Source: an uncultured Oscillospiraceae bacterium | GTDB lineage: Bacteria; Bacillota; Clostridia; Oscillospirales; Ruminococcaceae | Assembly (NCBI GenBank): GCA_934464775.1 | Contig: CAKSKG010000001.1 | Span: forward strand, 124,001 to 188,000 | Length of the DNA stretch: 64,000 bases | Direction of reading: 5' to 3' | Shown: positions 59,817 through 64,000 of the stretch, in pieces | How the letters are laid out: the number at the start of each line of letters is the position of its first letter | Position numbering within the stretch: position 1 is the first letter of the stretch | The notes under the pieces: generated by a model | Database searches by the model: none | What the model was told of the DNA's origin: nothing | What the model saw: only the letters and a program-made list of their open reading frames with translations | Position numbers and translations under genes: made by a program

Positions 59817-59842
59817 GTCCCCTGCTTTTTTCCGCAGGGGAC
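59817..59842 (-). promoter_or_regulatory. Hairpin that hides the flippase ribosome site
   Basis: On the minus strand GTCCCCTGC pairs with GCAGGGGAC around an eight-base loop. The 3' arm contains AGGGGA, the only ribosome site of the flippase gene. No U-run follows, so it is not a normal terminator. Confidence 0.5.
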
Positions 59843-59865
59843 CTGCTCCTTTCAGTTATTTATTA

Positions 59866-59982
59866 TCACACTTCATAATACTTTTTCTTTGTTACCGCAA
59901 GAAGCGCACTTATTATTCCTACCAGCGACACTCCTCCGAGAAAAGCCGCCAGCAGCCACAATGCTCTGAAAAGATATTTCAT
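59866..59982 (-). CDS. Small single-helix membrane protein
   Basis: A 38-residue protein: MKYLFRALWLLAAFLGGVSL then VGIISALLAVTKKKYYEV. It is one hydrophobic helix with a basic Lys-Lys-Lys-Tyr-Tyr tail. ATG 59982 is well placed eight bases after GGGAGG. It is the first gene of the transcript that continues into the flippase and GH25 genes. An upstream in-frame extension to 64 residues lacks a ribosome site. Its function is unknown; proteins of this size can adjust larger membrane proteins. Confidence 0.7.
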   Translation of the reverse strand: MKYLFRALWLLAAFLGGVSLVGIISALLAVTKKKYYEV

Positions 59983-60093
59983 AATACCGACCTCCCTATA
60001 TAAAAACGCTTTTTTTATAGTATAACATATATTCATACAAAATAAAAGCGGAAAAAGCAAATTCTAATTAAATTTTAAGGAAAAATTTTAAAA

Positions 60094-60129
60094 GGACTTA
60101 CACGGAATTTTATTTTTCCGCATAAGTCC
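60094..60129 (-). terminator. Terminator after the isomerase gene
   Basis: GGACTTA-CGGAA pairs with TTCCG-TAAGTCC; on the minus strand it is followed by CTTTTAAAATTTTT. Confidence 0.72.
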
Positions 60130-60179
60130 CCTTACATAATTATTTTTTATTTTTTAGCCTCGCAATGCTTACACATTTC

Positions 60180-60290
60180 TCGCTTTATGGGGATTCCGCT
60201 CTCTGCGGAGAGCGGCGAAGGGCGCTGCCCTTTCGAAACCTGCAAGCTTTAAAAAGCTTGACCAAACTTTTTATACCATTACTTCAGGTT
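60180..60290. repeat. Cluster of short palindromes, possible dispersed repeat
   Basis: Three hairpins in a row: CCGCTCTCTGCGGAGAGCGG, GAAGGGCGCTGCCCTTTC and AAGCTTTAAAAAGCTT, ending in a AAACTTTTT stretch. The style resembles dispersed intergenic repeats that I recall from Ruminococcaceae genomes, but this is the only copy in the window, so the repeat nature is not shown here. Confidence 0.38.
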
Positions 60291-60293
60291 CTT

Positions 60294-61790
60294 TTAATCC
60301 TTTATGAACGGATTCTCCGTAGGATACAGCATTCCCGCAGGTCTATTGAAGCCGATATCCTTTACCCCAAGATATCTGAACACATTGAAAAGTGCCTTTG
60401 CCTTATGCGAGAACACTACCGCACCATGATGAGGATATCTCTTCTCGATAAGCACATGACGATAGAATCTGCCCATTTCCTTTATTGCAAATATTCCTAT
60501 ACCGCCGAAGCTGCGTGTGGGAACGGGAAGAACCTCACCCTCTGCCATATATGCGGTAAGCTCCGCATCTGCCGTACTCTGGAGACGGAAGAATGTGATC
60601 TCGGAGGGAGCAATATCGCCCTCCAGCGTTCCTCTTGTGATATCGGGCTCCTTATCGGGCTCAAGTGAGCGGTGCATGATAAGCTGATACTTCATGGAAG
60701 CCGATGTAAGCTTACAGGAAGCGGTATTTCCGCAGTGGAAGCCCATGAATGTATCTGTATGCTTATAATCGAACTTGCCCTTGATATCGCTCTCATACAT
60801 ATCCGCAGGAACGGAATTATTGATATCCAGCAGTGTAACAACATCATCGGAAACACACTGACCGATATATTCGCTGAGTGCGCCGTAGATATCCACCTCA
60901 CAGGCAACGGGAATGCCCTTTGATGCAAGTCGGCTGTTCACATAGCAGGGAACGAATCCGAACTGCGTCTGGAACGAGGGCCAGCACTTATTTGCAAACA
61001 CAACATAGCTGCGCTCACCCTTATGAGCCTCCGCCCAGTCAAGGAGAGTTATCTCATACTGCGCAAGCTTGGGGAGAATGCCCGACATCTTGTTTCCGTC
61101 GCCCAGCTCCTTTTCCATATCCGCAACAACAGCGGGGATACGGCTGTCGCCTGCATGAGCATTGAATGTCTCAAAAAGGTCAAGCTCGGAATTTTCCTCT
61201 ATCTCAACGCCGATATTGTAAAGCTGTCTGATAGGCGCATTGCAGGCAAGGAAGTCCTGCGGACGGGGACCGAAAGAAATGATCTTCAGCGAATTAAGAC
61301 CCAGCACAGTCCTTGCAACAGGGATAAAGCCGTTTATCATATCCGCAGCCTCATCATATGTACCGACTGGATATTCGGGGATATACGCCTTTACGTTGCG
61401 CAGACCCAGATTATAGCTTGCATTGAGCATACCGCAGTAAGCATCGCCTCTGCCGCCAACCAGATTGCTGCCTGTTTCCTCTGCGGCAGCCACGAACATA
61501 ACAGGTGCGCCGAACTTCTTTGCAAGGAGAGTTTCGGCTGTTTCGGGGCCGAAGTTTCCGAGGTATACCACCAGTGCATTTACGCCGTTGGACTTTACAT
61601 CTTCAAGCGCTTTGAGCATATCCTTTTCGCTCTCCACCGTCACGGGACATTCATATATCCGGATCCCCTTAGCCTGACAGGCACTTACCACCTTTGCTCT
61701 TCTGCCTGCGGAAAGCTCCATAGGGAAGCAGTCACGGCTTACGGCAACGATACCCGGCTTAACTTCGGGCATATTGTTCATCTTGTTCAT
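60294..61790 (-). CDS. L-fucose/L-arabinose isomerase-family protein
   Basis: A 498-residue protein of the fucose/arabinose isomerase fold. An N-terminal Rossmann-like part (about 1-170) has GPETAETLL and TGSNLVGGRGDAYCGM; the middle has KCWPSFQTQFGFVPC; the C-terminal part (about 320-498) has the metal-binding and substrate region with TFMGFHCGN. Such enzymes convert aldoses to ketoses with Mn2+. The exact sugar is not clear: related clostridial proteins are annotated only as sugar isomerases. ATG 61790 is chosen because AAAGGA lies nine bases upstream; a longer open frame continues upstream but runs through a terminator. No promoter is obvious. Confidence 0.78.
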   Translation of the reverse strand: MNKMNNMPEVKPGIVAVSRDCFPMELSAGRRAKVVSACQAKGIRIYECPVTVESEKDMLKALEDVKSNGVNALVVYLGNFGPETAETLLAKKFGAPVMFVAAAEETGSNLVGGRGDAYCGMLNASYNLGLRNVKAYIPEYPVGTYDEAADMINGFIPVARTVLGLNSLKIISFGPRPQDFLACNAPIRQLYNIGVEIEENSELDLFETFNAHAGDSRIPAVVADMEKELGDGNKMSGILPKLAQYEITLLDWAEAHKGERSYVVFANKCWPSFQTQFGFVPCYVNSRLASKGIPVACEVDIYGALSEYIGQCVSDDVVTLLDINNSVPADMYESDIKGKFDYKHTDTFMGFHCGNTASCKLTSASMKYQLIMHRSLEPDKEPDITRGTLEGDIAPSEITFFRLQSTADAELTAYMAEGEVLPVPTRSFGGIGIFAIKEMGRFYRHVLIEKRYPHHGAVVFSHKAKALFNVFRYLGVKDIGFNRPAGMLYPTENPFIKD

Positions 61791-61837
61791 ATCAGCATAT
61801 CCTTTCAAAAGCGGCACTGCCGCAGAATTACGTACAG

Positions 61838-61870
61838 AAAAAGCGCCGATGTCCGCAAACAACGGCGCTT
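61838..61870 (-). terminator. Terminator after the lipoprotein gene
   Basis: AGCGCCG (61842-61848) pairs with CGGCGCT (61863-61869), followed by TTTTTC on the minus strand. Mobile element copy 5 lies between the gene and this terminator. Confidence 0.82.
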
Positions 61871-61889
61871 AAACGTCAGTTAAACATTT

Positions 61890-62061
61890 GGTCACCTCTA
61901 AAAACCACCGGCTAAAGCCTTAGTACCTCATCTGCTTGCAGATTTTCCGTCATCTTGCACATAAATTTCTTGACATACGACAGTATGCCTGCGAAATTTC
62001 TATACAATCTGACGAAAAATCTGACTGCGCATCTGAGGCACTATGGTTTTTAGAGGCGACC
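61890..62061 (-). mobile_element. Palindromic MITE family A, copy 5
   Basis: A 172-bp copy flanked by ATTT direct repeats (61886-61889 and 62062-62065), the clearest proof of a 4-bp target duplication because ATTT is not a palindrome. It starts one base after the lipoprotein stop codon region and is nearly identical to copies 2 and 3. Confidence 0.92.
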
Positions 62062-62066
62062 ATTTA

Positions 62067-62759
62067 TTATTCCGAATCGGAAGCCTCGGTGGTCTTGCCG
62101 CCCACCTGAACGGCAGTCTTGTTGGCAAGCTCCTTTATATCCACCGAAAGATGTGTACAGTAATAATCGTCAACTCCGTCAACTGTCTGATATGTATATG
62201 TCATTGAAGATGTTACGGAAAAGCTTGAAAGATTCATGACCGTGGTATATTCCAGCGTCATATCAACATTTTCCGTTCCCGTCTGATTAATGGAATACTC
62301 GCCGCAGTTATACTTTTTTGAAAGCTCCTCCAGCTTGCCGTTGTAGTAGTCCATTGCCGTATCCTTGGAGAGCAGGCACACTACCTCTTCCATATAATCA
62401 TTGAGGACATACTCGTCGTCCTCGGAGTCATACTTGAATTTATATGTAATTATGGAATCATCGCAGTAATAATACTGGCTGTCCGCAGGCACAAGGCTGC
62501 GCACCTCCATGATATCGGTATCGGGATTCACACACCAAAGCTCGGTATCGCTCTCGTAATACATTTCCTTCTGATTATTCAGCGCAATGACCTTATTCTG
62601 CGGCATACCCAGTCTTATCTTTGTAAGCACGCCCGAATAAGCAGTTTCCTCTGTCTCGGCTGTTTCTTCCTTTTTGCCGCAGCCCGTAAATGCAGCCGTT
62701 ATCATAACTGCCGCCGCTGCCGCCGCTGCGATCCTTTTCAATATATTAAGGCTTTTCAC
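62067..62759 (-). CDS. Putative lipoprotein of unknown function
   Basis: A 230-residue secreted lipoprotein. The signal peptide (MKSLNILKRI then an Ala-rich stretch) ends with the lipobox FTGC at C27. The mature part is acidic and rich in Tyr, Ser and Thr, with no family that I recognise. It contains two Cys residues in the middle (CVN and LLSKD region, about 75 and 130) that might be bonded outside the cell. GTG 62759 is chosen because GGAGG lies nine bases upstream; a longer ATG-started frame includes that site. It has a good promoter and is monocistronic. Confidence 0.82.
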   Translation of the reverse strand: MKSLNILKRIAAAAAAAVMITAAFTGCGKKEETAETEETAYSGVLTKIRLGMPQNKVIALNNQKEMYYESDTELWCVNPDTDIMEVRSLVPADSQYYYCDDSIITYKFKYDSEDDEYVLNDYMEEVVCLLSKDTAMDYYNGKLEELSKKYNCGEYSINQTGTENVDMTLEYTTVMNLSSFSVTSSMTYTYQTVDGVDDYYCTHLSVDIKELANKTAVQVGGKTTEASDSE

Positions 62760-62827
62760 CCTGAAATACCTCCAACGCATTTTTTGAATGTCTGTACAGT
62801 TTTGCCATTATAGATTATGCTATTAAT

Positions 62828-62856
62828 AATATACAACATTTTACCGAAAAAGTCAA
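62828..62856 (-). promoter_or_regulatory. Promoter of the lipoprotein gene
   Basis: On the minus strand TTGACT (62851-62856) and TATATT (62828-62833), spacer 17 bp. Confidence 0.8.
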
Positions 62857-62921
62857 TAAAATTCTATGAGATTTCAGAAACCTCTTATCAAAGCCGCAGT
62901 AAGTATTTTCATTATACAGCA

Positions 62922-62958
62922 ATACCGCATTTTCCGGTCTATGCAGAAAATGCGGTAT
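62922..62958 (-). terminator. Terminator-like stem after the chemotaxis receptor gene
   Basis: ATACCGCATTTTC (62922-62934) pairs with GAAAATGCGGTAT (62946-62958). The T-run is poor, so strength is uncertain. Confidence 0.68.
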
Positions 62959-62961
62959 AAT

Positions 62962-64000
62962 TTATACTCTGAATCTTCTTACCTGACCGTGAAGCATATC
63001 CGACTGACCGTTAAGCTCCTCGCAGGAAGCGGCTATCTCCTCTGCTGTAGCGGAATTCTGCTGTACCACTGCGGAAATATCCCCGATGCCCTTTGTTATC
63101 TGCTGAACGGCTGTTGCCTGACTTTCCGCAGCCGCAGCGATCCTGTCGATTATAGAGTTTGTGCGCTCGAACATGGAAGTGACCTCGGAAAGCGACTCCG
63201 CATTTTCATCGGCAATAACTCCGCCTGTTTTAACGGCTTCCGCAGTTGCGGCAATAAGAGCCTCCGTCTGGGATACGGCTTCGGAGCTTTTTGACGCAAG
63301 ATTTCTCACCTCGTCCGCAACAACGGCAAAGCCCTTGCCTGCATCACCTGCACGGGCAGCCTCAACAGCCGCATTCAGCGCAAGGATATTGGTCTGGAAT
63401 GCGATATCGTTGATAGTGTTGATTATCTTGCTTATCTCCTGAGATTTCTCGGATATCCTGTCCATAGCGTCAAGCATCTGCTTCATGTGCCTGTTCTGAT
63501 CGTCCAGCTTTGCGGCAGCACCGCCCGAAAGCTCTCTTGCGTTTTTGGCATTGTCCGCAGTTTCACGCACACGTCCCGATATGTCGCCGATAGAAGCCGA
63601 AAGCTCCTCAATAGCGGCACCCTGACGGAGCGTTCCTCCCGCAAGGGACTGACTTCCCTGTGCAGTCTGGGTGGAGCCTTCAAATACCTGCTCCGCAGAA
63701 GCGTTGATGTTGGCGATCATCGCCGAAAGCTCAGCACGGATATGCTCCGCAGCCGTTCCCAGCTGGGCGTACTGTCCCGCATATTCAACTGCCGTTCCGA
63801 CGGTAAAGTCACCCTCCGCCATAGCCGTAAGCACACGGCTGATATCGGAGATATATGTATTCAGCGATTTTTCCGCATCAAAAACCGCTCTGAGGATATC
63901 GCCTATCTCGTCATCATTTATCTTAACTCCGCTGTTGTCCGAATCCAGTCTGCCCGAAGCTATCTCACCTGCAACACGCTTTACTGCGGAAACAGGCTTG
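62962..64000 (-). CDS. Methyl-accepting chemotaxis protein (partial, C-terminus)
   Basis: The gene enters from the right edge; at least 345 codons are visible. The window shows the end of the HAMP region (KPVSAVKRVAGEIASGRLD near the edge and later MAEGDFTV) and the full signalling domain. The hairpin tip reads FQTNILALNAAVEAARAGDAGKGFAVVADEVRNLA, the diagnostic MCP motif that binds CheA and CheW. Methylation regions with Glu/Gln flank it. The receptor transmits a sensed signal to the flagellar or other chemosensory kinase. The sensor domain and membrane helices lie outside the window. No che genes are visible here. Confidence 0.93.
   Translation of the reverse strand, partial: KPVSAVKRVAGEIASGRLDSDNSGVKINDDEIGDILRAVFDAEKSLNTYISDISRVLTAMAEGDFTVGTAVEYAGQYAQLGTAAEHIRAELSAMIANINASAEQVFEGSTQTAQGSQSLAGGTLRQGAAIEELSASIGDISGRVRETADNAKNARELSGGAAAKLDDQNRHMKQMLDAMDRISEKSQEISKIINTINDIAFQTNILALNAAVEAARAGDAGKGFAVVADEVRNLASKSSEAVSQTEALIAATAEAVKTGGVIADENAESLSEVTSMFERTNSIIDRIAAAAESQATAVQQITKGIGDISAVVQQNSATAEEIAASCEELNGQSDMLHGQVRRFRV

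Overview
The window reads as a chromosomal segment of an anaerobic, fibre-degrading Clostridia species, most like Ruminococcus (Oscillospiraceae). The evidence is protein style and moderate GC, many consensus TTGACA/TATAAT promoters with GGAGG ribosome sites, an oxygen-independent class III ribonucleotide reductase, cytoplasmic GH2 and GH43 glycosidases with AraC control, and a SpoVB-like flippase at the edge. The species is inferred. I see no rRNA, CRISPR array, prophage or plasmid functions.

Layout. 1-6.1 kb: the end of a flippase, a membrane protein, nrdD and nrdG behind an NrdR-type double operator, and tyrA. 6.2-10.2 kb: an ABC transporter under a perfect palindromic operator. 10.3-13.7 kb: a GH2 beta-galactosidase, followed by a tRNA-Leu. 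14.3-24.0 kb: a 12-gene sulfur operon on the minus strand. 24.4-27.9 kb: tetrapyrrole genes hemA, hemC and cobA-hemD. 28.0-31.9 kb: a sulfate ABC transporter preceded by a tiny upstream ORF ending in Tyr-Cys-Cys-Ser. 32.5-38.3 kb: a 1912-residue DUF4011-type helicase/nuclease. 38.5-50 kb: ABC exporters, an AraC regulator, a DNA glycosylase, RqcH, a tyrosine recombinase and small housekeeping genes. 50.2-52.4 kb: GH43 plus AraC. 52.5-59.9 kb: cell-surface genes (DHHW/MBOAT acetylation pair, PPTase, XRE membrane regulator, GH25, flippase). 60.3-64 kb: a sugar isomerase, a lipoprotein and a truncated chemotaxis receptor.

The most interesting part is the sulfur block. It encodes sulfate uptake (Sbp-CysTWA), activation (CysDN), an AprBA-type APS reductase, a small siroheme sulfite reductase, and then TusA, an E1-like ThiF enzyme, a ThiS-like carrier whose diglycine is capped by four extra residues, a JAMM protease that could remove the cap, and MetY. 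Together this is a sulfate-to-homocysteine route through a protein thiocarboxylate. The siroheme genes lie between the two sulfur units. The two sulfur promoters share a CCTATTGA motif over their -35 boxes, which suggests one regulator.

Two families of short non-autonomous palindromic elements are scattered between genes: five copies of a 172-bp type (one internally deleted to 81 bp) with 4-bp A/T target duplications, and two copies of a 161-162-bp type with TTA duplications. They sit in operon leaders, between operon partners and directly at stop codons, so they probably add RNA hairpins to several transcripts.
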